From Sphingomonas sp. (lineage in GTDB: Bacteria > Pseudomonadota > Alphaproteobacteria > Sphingomonadales > Sphingomonadaceae): DNA of 9,344 nucleotides. The stretch spans positions 1 to 9,344 of the forward strand of contig JAIERC010000111.1 in the NCBI GenBank assembly GCA_019747165.1, in the 5' to 3' direction. Both the position numbers and the translations under genes were made by a program. Each line of letters begins with the position of its first letter. The first letter of the stretch is position 1. Below the pieces are notes generated by a model. The model was not told the DNA's origin. It did no database searches and was given only the letters and a program-made list of their open reading frames with translations. Shown piece by piece: positions 1-6,028 of this stretch.

Positions 1-206
1 CAACCGGCACGGTCAAGTTCTTCAACGCGATGAAGGGCTTCGGCTTCATTCAGCGCGATGACGGCCAGCCCGATGCATTCGTGCATATCAGTGCGGTCGA
101 ACGCGCTGGCATGCCAACGCTGAATGAGGGCGACAGGCTCGAGTTTGAACTGGAAGTCGATCGGCGCGGCAAGTTTGCAGCGGTGAATCTTTCGCCCATG
201 CAATAA
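1..206 (+). CDS. Cold-shock domain protein, 3' part (5' end outside window)
   Basis: This is the C-terminal 67 residues of a CspA-type cold-shock protein, a single OB-fold that binds single-stranded RNA and DNA and melts mRNA structure. The reading frame begins at base 3 with TGTVKFFN. It shows both nucleic-acid-binding motifs: RNP1 as KGFGFI and RNP2 as DAFVHIS (usually DVFVHIS). Only a few N-terminal residues should be missing, since family members are about 65-75 residues. The tail ends in NLSPMQ before TAA at 204-206. Its promoter and any long cold-responsive leader lie outside the window. A strong hairpin terminator follows 26 bases after the stop, so it is probably monocistronic. Family assignment is very secure; the particular paralogue cannot be told. 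Confidence 0.95.
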   Translation, partial: TGTVKFFNAMKGFGFIQRDDGQPDAFVHISAVERAGMPTLNEGDRLEFELEVDRRGKFAAVNLSPMQ

Positions 207-232
207 GCCGTTCCGGCTGACGGATGACGACC

Positions 233-272
233 AAAAACCCGGCGCGCGACCAGCGTGCCGGGTTTTTGCTTT
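233..272 (+). terminator. Intrinsic terminator after the cold-shock gene
   Basis: AAAAACCCGGC at 233-243 pairs perfectly with GCCGGGTTTTT at 257-267, leaving a 13-base loop, and more T residues follow at 270-274. This is a classic GC-rich stem with a T-tract on the + strand. The A-tract at its left base means it could also work in the reverse direction. It separates the cold-shock gene from the acetyltransferase, whose Shine-Dalgarno begins at 275. Confidence 0.9.
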
Positions 273-288
273 TTGGAGGAGCAAACCG

Positions 289-816
289 ATGACGATGGCG
301 ATTCGTCCGGCAATGTCGGACGACCTCCCCCTGCTCTGCGCGCTGATCGAGAGCGCCTATCGCGGATCAACGGCCCGCAGCGGATGGACGCATGAGGCTG
401 ATTTGCTCGACGGGCAACGCACCGATCTTGACGCCCTTGCCGATGCGCTCGCCGACCCCAGCCATTGTCTGCTTATCGCCACCAGGAACGACCAGCTGAT
501 CGGCTGCGTCGAGATCACCGACAAGGGATCGGGGCTGTGCTATCTCGGGTTGCTCTCGGTCTCCCCGGAGGGGCAGGCACAGGGGCTGGGCAAGCAACTA
601 ATCGCTGCTGCCGAAGCCGAAGCCCAATCCCGCTTCGCCGCCCGCGTCATGGAAATGACGGTTATCCGCCAACGTGGCGAGCTAATCGCTTTTTACGAAC
701 GCCGTGGCTACCAACTGACCGGCGAAGAGCGCCCGTTTCCCTATGGCAACGCCCGCTTTGGCGAACCCCGCCGCGATGACCTGGTGTTCGTGGTGCTCGC
801 GCGCGATCTCGCTTAG
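289..816 (+). CDS. GNAT family N-acetyltransferase
   Basis: A 175-residue single-domain acetyltransferase of the GNAT fold, which transfers an acetyl group from acetyl-CoA to an amine; the substrate cannot be predicted. The core motif A strand and pyrophosphate loop are visible as YLGLLSVSPEGQAQGLGKQL (residues 85-104), where Q98-G99-L100-G101-K102 matches the Q/R-x-x-G-x-G/A signature. A motif B-like segment, FYERRGYQLTGEER, lies near residues 134-147, with the Tyr and the F-Y-E-x-x-G-Y pattern typical of the family. The start at 289 is supported by a strong Shine-Dalgarno, GGAGGAG at 275-281, with 7 bases to ATG. The preceding terminator means its promoter must be very close or read-through supplies it. 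The next gene is on the same strand after about 75 bases. Family is certain; function is unknown. Confidence 0.93.
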   Translation: MTMAIRPAMSDDLPLLCALIESAYRGSTARSGWTHEADLLDGQRTDLDALADALADPSHCLLIATRNDQLIGCVEITDKGSGLCYLGLLSVSPEGQAQGLGKQLIAAAEAEAQSRFAARVMEMTVIRQRGELIAFYERRGYQLTGEERPFPYGNARFGEPRRDDLVFVVLARDLA

Positions 817-827
817 GCTGGCAGGAT

Positions 828-843
828 TGGCAAATATTGGCCA
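828..843. promoter_or_regulatory. Imperfect palindrome upstream of the racemase-like gene
   Basis: TGGCA-AATATT-GGCCA: TGGC (828-831) and GCCA (840-843) flank the self-complementary AATATT (833-838), with one mismatched pair at 832/839. It is an AT-centred dyad in GC-rich DNA, 50 bases upstream of the likely GTG start at 893. Position and symmetry suit a repressor or activator site, but no regulator gene is adjacent, so this is a weak inference. Confidence 0.3.
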
Positions 844-892
844 TCGCGCAGGATAGTGACGGGGTCTGAAACTGCGTTTTAGGGAGATGCGG

Positions 893-1564
893 GTGCAGAT
901 CGGATTGATAGGCGGTATCGGCCCCGCTGCGCAGGATTATTATTGCCGACAATTGATCAGCCTTTTCGCCCAGGCTGAACGGTCGTTGGACATGACCATT
1001 GTCCATGCCGACACCCCAACGCTGTTGGCCAATTTGGCCGCTGATCGCCGCACCGAACAGGCCGAGCTATTCGCGCAATTGGCCGAACGACTCGATCGTG
1101 CTGGCGCTGGCTTGATCGGCGTTACGTCAATCGCTGGTCATTTCTGCCGCCATGAATTCGCCGCGCGCTCCCCCCTGCCAGTGGTGGACATGATTGATGC
1201 TGTAGCGGGGGACGTTGCAGAACATCACTATGAAAAAATTGGTATTTTAGGAACGCGCACGGTTATGGAATCGCGCTTCTATGGCGGCCTTGCAGGCGTC
1301 GATGTCATAGCACCGCCGGGATCAGCGCTGGATGACGTCCATACGGCTTATGTTGAAATGGCGAAGACAGGCATGGCAACCGCGGCGCAGCGCACCATCT
1401 TCCACAACGCGGCAACGCACATGATCAACAGCGCAGGCGCTCAGGCAATCATGCTTGGCGGCACCGATCTCGCGCTTGCCTTTGGTGCGGAGACTTGCCC
1501 CTTTCCGCTGATCGATTGTGCGGCGATCCACGCCCGCGCAATCTTTAAAAAGGCGCTTGGCTAA
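893..1564 (+). CDS. Asp/Glu racemase-fold protein, both catalytic Cys positions altered
   Basis: A 223-residue protein of the aspartate/glutamate racemase superfamily, whose members interconvert L- and D-amino acids using a Cys pair without a cofactor. The N-terminus, IGLIGGIGPAAQDYY, is the family's phosphate/substrate loop, and the two-domain layout and length fit. I place the start at GTG 893 because AGGGAG (881-886) is then 6 bases upstream. The ATG at 887 touches that Shine-Dalgarno with no spacer; it would add MR and give 225 residues. In 225-residue numbering, the segment where CNTxH is expected reads GVTSIAGH (78-85), putting Thr80 at the first Cys. The segment where GCTE is expected reads LGGTD (190-194), putting Gly192 at the second Cys. 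Other Cys residues (87, 204, 211) are nearby. It may be an atypical racemase, an isomerase or a non-catalytic relative. Fold is secure; activity is not. Confidence 0.85.
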   Translation: MQIGLIGGIGPAAQDYYCRQLISLFAQAERSLDMTIVHADTPTLLANLAADRRTEQAELFAQLAERLDRAGAGLIGVTSIAGHFCRHEFAARSPLPVVDMIDAVAGDVAEHHYEKIGILGTRTVMESRFYGGLAGVDVIAPPGSALDDVHTAYVEMAKTGMATAAQRTIFHNAATHMINSAGAQAIMLGGTDLALAFGAETCPFPLIDCAAIHARAIFKKALG

Positions 1565-1642
1565 AATCGCAACGCTGCTCAGCCGCAACCCAGTCGCGAA
1601 CACCCCAGCCTCGGGCACTTACCTCCCCACAGTCGTCCCGGA

Positions 1643-3235
1643 TCACGTCACCAAACGCTTGAGCCCCGACACCCTATCCGCCTCCGCTGCCGGCTTGTCG
1701 GTCCTGATCCGCGCGATTCGGGGAAAGCGCATCGCCACCCCTGATTTGTGACGCTTTGACAAATGGATCGAATCAAACGCGATCTCCAGCACCAGCGTCT
1801 TTGCCACTTCCCGAACCGGGCCAAAGCGCGCCGTTGTGTGATCGCGCACAAATTTATCCAGGAACTTCAGCTCCTGATCGGTGATCCCCGAATAGGCTTT
1901 GCCCACCGGCAGCAGGTCACCGTCCTCGGTCCAGCAGCCAAAGGTGAAGTCGGAGTAGAAGGACGATCGCCGCCCGCTGCCACGTTGCGCGTACATCATC
2001 ACGCAATCGGCGGTCAGCGGATCGCGTTTCCATTTATACCACAGGCCGGCCCGCCGCCCGGTGACATAGGGCGAATCGCGGCGCTTGAGCATCACCCCTT
2101 CAATCGCGGCATCGCGCGCGCCATCGCGAATCGCCTGCAGCTCAACGAAATCATTGGCATCGATAATCCGGCTGAGATCGAACCGCTCACCGTCCAGCGC
2201 GACAACAAACGCCTCCAAGCACGCGCGGCGGGCGTGCCAGGGCAGGTCGCGCAGATCGGTGGGTCCGTCGAACAGGATATCATAGAGCCGGACAAAGGCA
2301 GGATAATCGCTCAGCATCCGTGCCGACACCGCCTTGCGCCCCAGTCGTTGCTGCAGCGCGTTGAAGCTCGCCGCCGCCCCGCCCTCGGCCGAGCTCCCCT
2401 GACTATCGCCGCGCACCATCAGCTCACCATCGACAACGCCGGGGGTCGCAAAGCCACGCGCGACATCGGGGAAGCTGGCGGTGATATCTTCGCCTGCCCG
2501 GCTATAAAGCCGCGTCTCCCCTGCAACATGGACGATCTGCACGCGGATGCCATCCCATTTCCATTCGGCGACATAGGCATCCAGGCTGAGCTGCTGATCC
2601 TCCAACGGATGGGCGAGCATGAACGATCGGAACACCGGCATATCGCTGGCGATCGGTTGCGGCCCGCGCCCCTCTCCCCAGGCGAATAGCGGCGCATAGG
2701 GCGGTGACAGGCCATGCCACACTTCCTCCACCGCATCGACATCCAGCGCAAAAGCCTGGGCCAGCGCGGTCTTTGCCAGCCGGGCGGACACGCCAATCCG
2801 CAGCGCGCCAGTGGCCATTTTCAGCACGGCAAAGCGCTCCGTCGCGCTAAGCCGGTCGAGCATTGCCGCCAGCACCGCCGCCCCCTCTGCCCGGCTGGCA
2901 CTGGCCAGGCTATCCACTACCGTGCCAAGCGTCAGCGGGGGCAGATCGGCTGGGGAGGCAGACGGGTCGGGCCAGAGCAGCGCCACGGTTTCCGCGGTAT
3001 CGCCAACATAATCGCGGCTCATCCGGTACAGCACGGGATCGACTCGGGCCTCGATCAGCGCCCGGATGATCGCAGGCTTCACGGCCGGCATAGTCAGATT
3101 GCCGGTCAGCGCGGCCATCGCCCAGCCACGATCAGGATCGGGCACGGCGCGCAGATACTCAGCGATCAGCTTCAGCTTGGCATTGCGCGACGGCGTGTAG
3201 ATCAGCGCATCGAGCAAGGCAGCGAAGGACCGCAT
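1643..3235 (-). CDS. ATP-dependent DNA ligase (bacterial damage-response type)
   Basis: A 530-residue ATP-dependent ligase that seals nicks by way of an enzyme-AMP intermediate. Residues 1-200 form the helical DNA-binding domain. The nucleotidyltransferase motifs follow: motif I K226-W-D-G with the adenylated Lys, motif III D269-G-E-L, motif IIIa near Y318-D-I-L-F-D, motif IV E379-G-V-M-L-K, and motif V W399-Y-K-W-K, leading into an OB-fold. Length and the N-terminus MRSFAALLDALIYTPSR match the family annotated as cisplatin damage response ligase. I prefer ATG at 3235; an in-frame ATG at 3274 would add 13 residues, lacks family support and overlaps the upstream gene. A weak AGG lies about 9 bases upstream of 3235. 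It follows the DUF3833 gene by 10 bases, so they are probably co-transcribed. The usual partners (Lhr-like helicase, exonuclease, PdeM-like endonuclease) are not beside it. No terminator is evident in the 78-base convergent gap at 1565-1642. Confidence 0.93.
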   Translation of the reverse strand: MRSFAALLDALIYTPSRNAKLKLIAEYLRAVPDPDRGWAMAALTGNLTMPAVKPAIIRALIEARVDPVLYRMSRDYVGDTAETVALLWPDPSASPADLPPLTLGTVVDSLASASRAEGAAVLAAMLDRLSATERFAVLKMATGALRIGVSARLAKTALAQAFALDVDAVEEVWHGLSPPYAPLFAWGEGRGPQPIASDMPVFRSFMLAHPLEDQQLSLDAYVAEWKWDGIRVQIVHVAGETRLYSRAGEDITASFPDVARGFATPGVVDGELMVRGDSQGSSAEGGAAASFNALQQRLGRKAVSARMLSDYPAFVRLYDILFDGPTDLRDLPWHARRACLEAFVVALDGERFDLSRIIDANDFVELQAIRDGARDAAIEGVMLKRRDSPYVTGRRAGLWYKWKRDPLTADCVMMYAQRGSGRRSSFYSDFTFGCWTEDGDLLPVGKAYSGITDQELKFLDKFVRDHTTARFGPVREVAKTLVLEIAFDSIHLSKRHKSGVAMRFPRIARIRTDKPAAEADRVSGLKRLVT

Positions 3236-3245
3236 CGCCAGTGAC

Positions 3246-3800
3246 CTATCGACCGACCCGGGTGATGATTTCATCCAGCACCGCCACCGTGATCCCGAAC
3301 TTGCGCACCACCATCACATTATGCGCTGATTGCCCGTCGGGCCGCAGCGTGAGGAACTGCTTCGCCCGATACCCGCCCTGCATCGTGAAGCGCAGCACCA
3401 GGCGGTTGCCCCGCGTTACCCCGGTGACGCCACTAATCGCGTCAGACAGCGTCCCCGCATAATGATCAGGCGATGTTTCACGGATGCGCCATTGGCGTTT
3501 CTTGGGCGGCTGGCCCGCTTCCTCGACCAGCTGATCGAGCACCAAATTCCCATCGGGCGCCAAATGGCCAGTGCCGTGCACCGCCACGGGATGGCGCGCG
3601 CGCAGGATGACCTTCACCGTCGCACGCCCCTCTGTCTGTCCCGCAAAAAAGTCGGTGGCGGCAAAGCGTGGGGCGGGCGCAACGCGTTCCAGGCGCGGCA
3701 TCGCCACGCAGCCGCTGAGCAGTGTCATGCCCAGAACCGGGAGGAGGCCCGTGACGCGGCGCTGCCCTCGCCCCGCCATCGCTGATGCTGCTGTCTTCAT
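3246..3800 (-). CDS. DUF3833-type lipoprotein
   Basis: A 184-residue probable lipoprotein resembling the DUF3833 family, whose role is unknown. From ATG 3800 the N-terminus is basic (RGQRR), then hydrophobic (VTGLLPVLGMTLLSG), ending in the lipobox L-L-S-G-C with the lipidated Cys at residue 31. The mature part contains FFAGQTEGRATVKVILR, followed by LAPDGNLVLDQLVEE and QWRIRE, the pattern I associate with DUF3833. The reading frame is open back to 3980, but the upstream extension is low-complexity and would place the signal peptide 80 residues inside. ATG 3779 is an alternative start that would put the Cys at residue 24. Neither start has a strong Shine-Dalgarno. It is the first gene of a probable pair with the DNA ligase; a link to repair is not implied by its sequence. 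Lipoprotein call is firm, family call moderately so. Confidence 0.82.
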   Translation of the reverse strand: MKTAASAMAGRGQRRVTGLLPVLGMTLLSGCVAMPRLERVAPAPRFAATDFFAGQTEGRATVKVILRARHPVAVHGTGHLAPDGNLVLDQLVEEAGQPPKKRQWRIRETSPDHYAGTLSDAISGVTGVTRGNRLVLRFTMQGGYRAKQFLTLRPDGQSAHNVMVVRKFGITVAVLDEIITRVGR

Positions 3801-3896
3801 GCCACCCGTTTCGGCGGTTGGGGATCGCGCTGCAAGCAGATTAGCGCTGGGGTCAGCGGAGCACGGGCGCGCAGGATCAGCCCCCCGCGCAGGAAT

Positions 3897-3925
3897 AGTA
3901 TCAAGCTGCCGCATCAACGCAGCAA
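3897..3925 (-). promoter_or_regulatory. Possible promoter for the DUF3833-ligase pair
   Basis: Read on the minus strand, TTGCTG (3925-3920) and GATACT (3902-3897) are separated by 17 bases. They resemble sigma-70 -35 (3 of 6) and -10 (4 of 6) hexamers. It would start transcription near 3890, giving about a 90-base leader. The rest of the 3801-4025 gap holds an A/T run at 3986-3993 but no gene or RNA that I recognise. Confidence 0.25.
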
Positions 3926-4025
3926 TCGAGAGCGACAAACAGCGGGGCAAGCTGCCGCCTAGTGGTTGGGAGGCGCACACCGCATCTTTTTTTTGCTGAA
4001 CAGCGTGACAGCGATAACGGCCCGC

Positions 4026-4439
4026 TCAGTCGATCTCGGCGGATCGGGTGAACTCGACCAAATCCCATAGATTGCCGTAAAGATCGGCAAACACCGCGAC
4101 AGTCCCGTAATCATGGGTGGCGGGCGGGCGGGCCCACTCTACTCCAGCGGCGGTGAAGGCGGCATAGTCGCGCGCGAAATCATCGGTGGCGAGGAACAGG
4201 AACACGCGGCCGCCGGACTGGTTGCCAATGGCCGCCACTTGTTCGGGCGAGGTGGCGCGGGCGAGGAGGATGGTGGTGGCGTGATCGGGCGCGCCGGGCG
4301 GGCGAATGGTGACCCATCTTTTGTCCTGTTCGGGCTGATAGGTGTCCTCGACGAGCGTGAAACCGAGCTTCGCCGTGTAGAAGGCGAGCGCTTCGTCATA
4401 GTCGCGCACGAGAAGGGCGATATGGGCAAGACGGGGCAT
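4026..4439 (-). CDS. VOC (glyoxalase/bleomycin-resistance) family protein
   Basis: A 137-residue member of the vicinal oxygen chelate superfamily, built from two beta-alpha-beta-beta-beta modules and often binding a divalent metal. Module one starts LAHIALLVRDYDEALAFYTAKLGF (first 20: LAHIALLVRDYDEALAFYTA) and module two begins around RVFLFLATDDFARDY (78-92). Candidate metal ligands are His6, His53 and Glu129 (in WDLVEF), the positions used by glyoxalase-like members. The substrate cannot be deduced; relatives include dioxygenases, glutathione transferases and resistance proteins. It starts 25 bases after the stop of the exported DUF1444-like gene, with AGG about 6 bases before ATG. A 7-bp hairpin sits between the two genes. 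Transcription is therefore probably shared, with the hairpin possibly tuning relative mRNA stability. Confidence 0.92.
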   Translation of the reverse strand: MPRLAHIALLVRDYDEALAFYTAKLGFTLVEDTYQPEQDKRWVTIRPPGAPDHATTILLARATSPEQVAAIGNQSGGRVFLFLATDDFARDYAAFTAAGVEWARPPATHDYGTVAVFADLYGNLWDLVEFTRSAEID

Positions 4440-4448
4440 GACCAGCCT

Positions 4449-4468
4449 ATAGCGCGACCGGGCGCTAT
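4449..4468 (-). other. Intercistronic hairpin between DUF1444-like and VOC genes
   Basis: ATAGCGC (4449-4455) and GCGCTAT (4462-4468) are exact reverse complements around a 6-base loop. On the minus-strand mRNA the stem includes the TAG stop of the upstream gene (4467-4465) and ends just before the AGG of the VOC gene. There is no U-tract, so it is not a standard terminator. A role in mRNA stability or coupling is inference. Confidence 0.5.
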
Positions 4469-5316
4469 TTGGCGATCACCCAACGGCCATCGCGAAAGCG
4501 ATAGAGATGGGGTGAAATGCAGCGCTCCTGCGCCGCGCAATCATCGGCCGCCGCCTGTTTGAGATGATCAAGGACGGGGCCATCGGGTACCAGCCCGACA
4601 AACACCAGATGATCCGCCACCACGGTGACGAAGAGGTCTGGACCGACCTTCGCCGCGATGGCAGCCCAGCCGGGCAGATCAGTCAGCAGGCTCGCGAGAT
4701 AAGCCTGGTCCTGGTAGCTAACGGCGGATCGGCGCAGCGCGGCAGGCTTGGGCAGCGGCGGGAGGATCGCGCGGGTCTGCGCCTCGGCAAGCGCCCAGGC
4801 CTGATCGACGGTGAGGCCGAGCTTCTTGAGCGCAGCATCGCCGACCAGCGCGACCGTTTCCTCGCCATCGGCAGCGAGCACCGCATAAAGATCGTCGCCG
4901 ATCGGGCGATATTTCGCGGCATCGCCGTTCTGCGGGGATTTCCTCCCATAGGCATCGACATAATGCAGATACTCGCGGTCGCGAACGACCAGCCTTAGGC
5001 TGGCAGGTGTCGGTTCGGGATGGACGGTCGACATTTTCCTGACGAAATCGGCCTTCACCGCCGCGCAATCAGCGCGGCTTGCAGTGCGGCAATAGCCCGC
5101 GACGGAATCCAGGTTGAACGAACCTTCGGTGCCGTCGTCGCGCTTGTAGAGGATGGTGAGCGGCCGATCCGGATCGGCGGTGAGCGTCGCGCCCGGCATC
5201 GCCTTGGCAAAGCGCGCCATCATGTCTGCGCGAAAATCGCGGGATCGGGCAGCGGCAACGGCGGCGCAAGCGGCACCAAGCGCCAATAGGGCCAACAGGA
5301 CGACCAACACGCGCAT
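4465..5316 (-). CDS. Exported protein, DUF1444 (YtpQ)-like
   Basis: A 283-residue protein with a signal peptide: MR, then a hydrophobic run from residue 3 to about 22 (VLVVLLALLALGAACAAVAA), then ARSRDF. The body resembles the DUF1444/YtpQ family of unknown function. It has a segment like PIGDDLYAVLAAD (138-150), a helix GLTVDQAWALAEAQTRAILP (167-186), then SYQDQAYLASLL and GPDLFVTVVADHLVFVGLVP (225-244). Four Cys outside the signal peptide (76, 84, 260, 266) form two close pairs that could be disulfides in the periplasm. A Cys at 17 lacks a proper lipobox. The start is supported by AAGAGG about 6 bases upstream of ATG 5316. It is transcribed divergently from the YefM/YoeB module and heads a pair with the VOC gene. 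The family match is from memory of the pattern and moderate; export is likely. Confidence 0.8.
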   Translation of the reverse strand: MRVLVVLLALLALGAACAAVAAARSRDFRADMMARFAKAMPGATLTADPDRPLTILYKRDDGTEGSFNLDSVAGYCRTASRADCAAVKADFVRKMSTVHPEPTPASLRLVVRDREYLHYVDAYGRKSPQNGDAAKYRPIGDDLYAVLAADGEETVALVGDAALKKLGLTVDQAWALAEAQTRAILPPLPKPAALRRSAVSYQDQAYLASLLTDLPGWAAIAAKVGPDLFVTVVADHLVFVGLVPDGPVLDHLKQAAADDCAAQERCISPHLYRFRDGRWVIAK

Positions 5317-5341
5317 GATAACCTCTTGAAACCATGACGAA

Positions 5342-5369
5342 ACTATATCGTTTTGCAGTGCCCACGCAA
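5342..5369 (-). promoter_or_regulatory. Probable promoter of the DUF1444-like/VOC pair
   Basis: On the minus strand TTGCGT (5369-5364) and TATAGT (5347-5342) are 16 bases apart. The -10 hexamer matches consensus at 5 of 6 positions and the -35 at 3 of 6. Transcription would start about 20 bases upstream of ATG 5316. It is divergent from, and about 25 bases clear of, the antitoxin operator. Confidence 0.4.
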
Positions 5370-5388
5370 GCGATCGGCGGCGTTAGCC

Positions 5389-5414
5389 TTGACTTTGGAC
5401 AAAACATTGTCCAA
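5389..5414 (+). promoter_or_regulatory. Operator palindrome and -35 element of the yefM-yoeB module
   Basis: TTGGACAA (5395-5402) and TTGTCCAA (5407-5414) form a perfect 8-bp inverted repeat around AACA. It directly abuts a TTGACT -35-like hexamer (5389-5394) and lies 10 bases before the antitoxin ATG. A second, smaller palindrome, CCAATTGG (5411-5418), overlaps its right arm. No good -10 hexamer is visible. YefM-type antitoxins repress their own operons by binding such dyads, with the toxin as co-repressor, so autoregulation is a sound inference. Confidence 0.65.
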
Positions 5415-5423
5415 TTGGTCCTC

Positions 5424-5678
5424 ATGCAAGCTGTATCCTATTCCGAAGCGCGCGAGAATTTGAAGGCGATGATCGACAAGGTCGTCGCCGACCGTGCGCC
5501 AATTGCCATCACCCGCCAGCGTGGCGAGGGCGCGGTGCTGGTATCGGAAAGCGAGTGGGCCTCGATCGAGGAAACGCTGTACCTGCTGCGCTCGCCCGCC
5601 AATGCGAAACGGCTGCTTGAAAGTATCGCTGAGCTGGAAGCTGGCGGCGGCGAGGTGCATGAGCTCATCTATCCGTGA
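5424..5678 (+). CDS. yefM: YefM/Phd-family antitoxin
   Basis: An 84-residue antitoxin that neutralises the adjacent YoeB-type toxin and represses the shared promoter. The N-terminal Phd/YefM fold is plain: MQAVSYSEARENLKAMIDKV (1-20), then a basic stretch around TRQRGEGAVLVSESEW (30-45). The C-terminal third (SPANAKRLLESIAELEAGGG) is the helix that usually wraps the toxin. Length agrees with the E. coli homologue. The frame is open upstream to 5334, but the extra residues have no family support and would run through the operator, so I use ATG 5424. That start has no recognisable Shine-Dalgarno (TTGGTCCTC precedes it), so translation may be weak or nearly leaderless. Its stop overlaps the toxin GTG start as GTGA (5675-5678), implying coupled translation. 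Confidence 0.95.
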   Translation: MQAVSYSEARENLKAMIDKVVADRAPIAITRQRGEGAVLVSESEWASIEETLYLLRSPANAKRLLESIAELEAGGGEVHELIYP

Positions 5679-5941
5679 ATGTTCGGTTCTCGTCGCGATC
5701 TTGGGCCGAGTATCTGGATCTGAAGGCGCATGACGCGAAACTCTTCGACAAGCTGAACACGCCGATCGAGGAATGCCGTCGCCATCCGTTCAAGGGCACC
5801 GGCAAGCCGGAACCGCTCGGCGGCAACCTCTCGGGCTGGTGGTCACGACGGATCAGCCACGAGCACCGGCTGGTGTACCGGGTAACAGGCAGCGGCGATG
5901 AGCAAACACTGCAGGTGGCGCAGTGTCGCTATCATTATTAA
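5675..5941 (+). CDS. yoeB: YoeB-type mRNA-interferase toxin
   Basis: An 88-residue toxin of the RelE/YoeB superfamily, which binds the ribosomal A site and cuts mRNA during translation. It aligns closely with E. coli YoeB: W10, the RRHPFKGTGKPEPL segment, NLSGWWSRRI, then EHRLVYRV and the terminal CRYHY. The catalytic residues are all present: Glu46 (in KPEPL), Arg65 (in HRLVY), and His87-Tyr88 at the extreme C-terminus, equivalent to E. coli E46, R65, H83 and Y84. So the toxin looks intact. It starts with GTG at 5675, overlapping the antitoxin stop by 4 bases, which favours antitoxin-first synthesis. Base composition here is like the chromosome, whereas the AT-rich cassette begins immediately after its TAA. 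Confidence 0.97.
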   Translation: MNVRFSSRSWAEYLDLKAHDAKLFDKLNTPIEECRRHPFKGTGKPEPLGGNLSGWWSRRISHEHRLVYRVTGSGDEQTLQVAQCRYHY

Positions 5942-5942
5942 A

Positions 5943-5970
5943 TTGTGATCGCATCACCGGTCATTATATT
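5943..5970 (+). promoter_or_regulatory. Promoter candidate for the AT-rich cassette
   Basis: TTGTGA (5943-5948, 4 of 6 to -35) and TATATT (5965-5970, 5 of 6 to -10) are separated by 16 bases, starting two bases after the toxin stop codon. Transcription from about 5977 would give a leader of about 50 bases that contains the hairpin at 5992-6009. Confidence 0.5.
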
Positions 5971-5991
5971 AAATAAATCTTGGACCAAATA

Positions 5992-6009
5992 AGTCGCCCT
6001 TAGGCGACT
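5992..6009 (+). other. Leader hairpin upstream of the membrane-protein gene
   Basis: AGTCGCC (5992-5998) and GGCGACT (6003-6009) are exact reverse complements closed by a CTTA loop. It is a compact GC-rich stem inside an AT-rich leader, ending three bases before GAGGT (6012-6016), the only Shine-Dalgarno candidate. There is no T-tract, so a terminator is unlikely. It may end the toxin mRNA, protect the 5' end, or bind a protein. Confidence 0.45.
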
Positions 6010-6028
6010 GCGAGGTAATGCTGACGTC

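Noticed and set aside
812..825. Exact 14-base repeat CTTAGGCTGGCAGG, also at 4994-5007
   Set aside because: One copy straddles a stop codon and the other is inside an unrelated gene; a single 14-base match in 9 kb is compatible with chance and there is no extension on either side.
1763..2689. Long open frame on the + strand (about 308 codons) inside the ligase gene
   Set aside because: It is antisense to a well-supported ligase with all catalytic motifs, and its translation is rich in Arg, His, Gln and Pro with no family features. It is a high-GC shadow.
3801..3980. In-frame upstream extension of the DUF3833 lipoprotein gene
   Set aside because: It would bury the signal peptide and lipobox 80 residues inside the protein; the lipobox fixes the real start near 3800 or 3779.
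3986..3993. Run of eight T on the + strand
   Set aside because: No GC-rich stem precedes it on the + strand and both flanking genes are on the - strand, so it is not a terminator.
5334..5423. Upstream ATG extending the antitoxin by 30 residues
   Set aside because: The extension has no YefM similarity and would be translated through the operator and -35 region.
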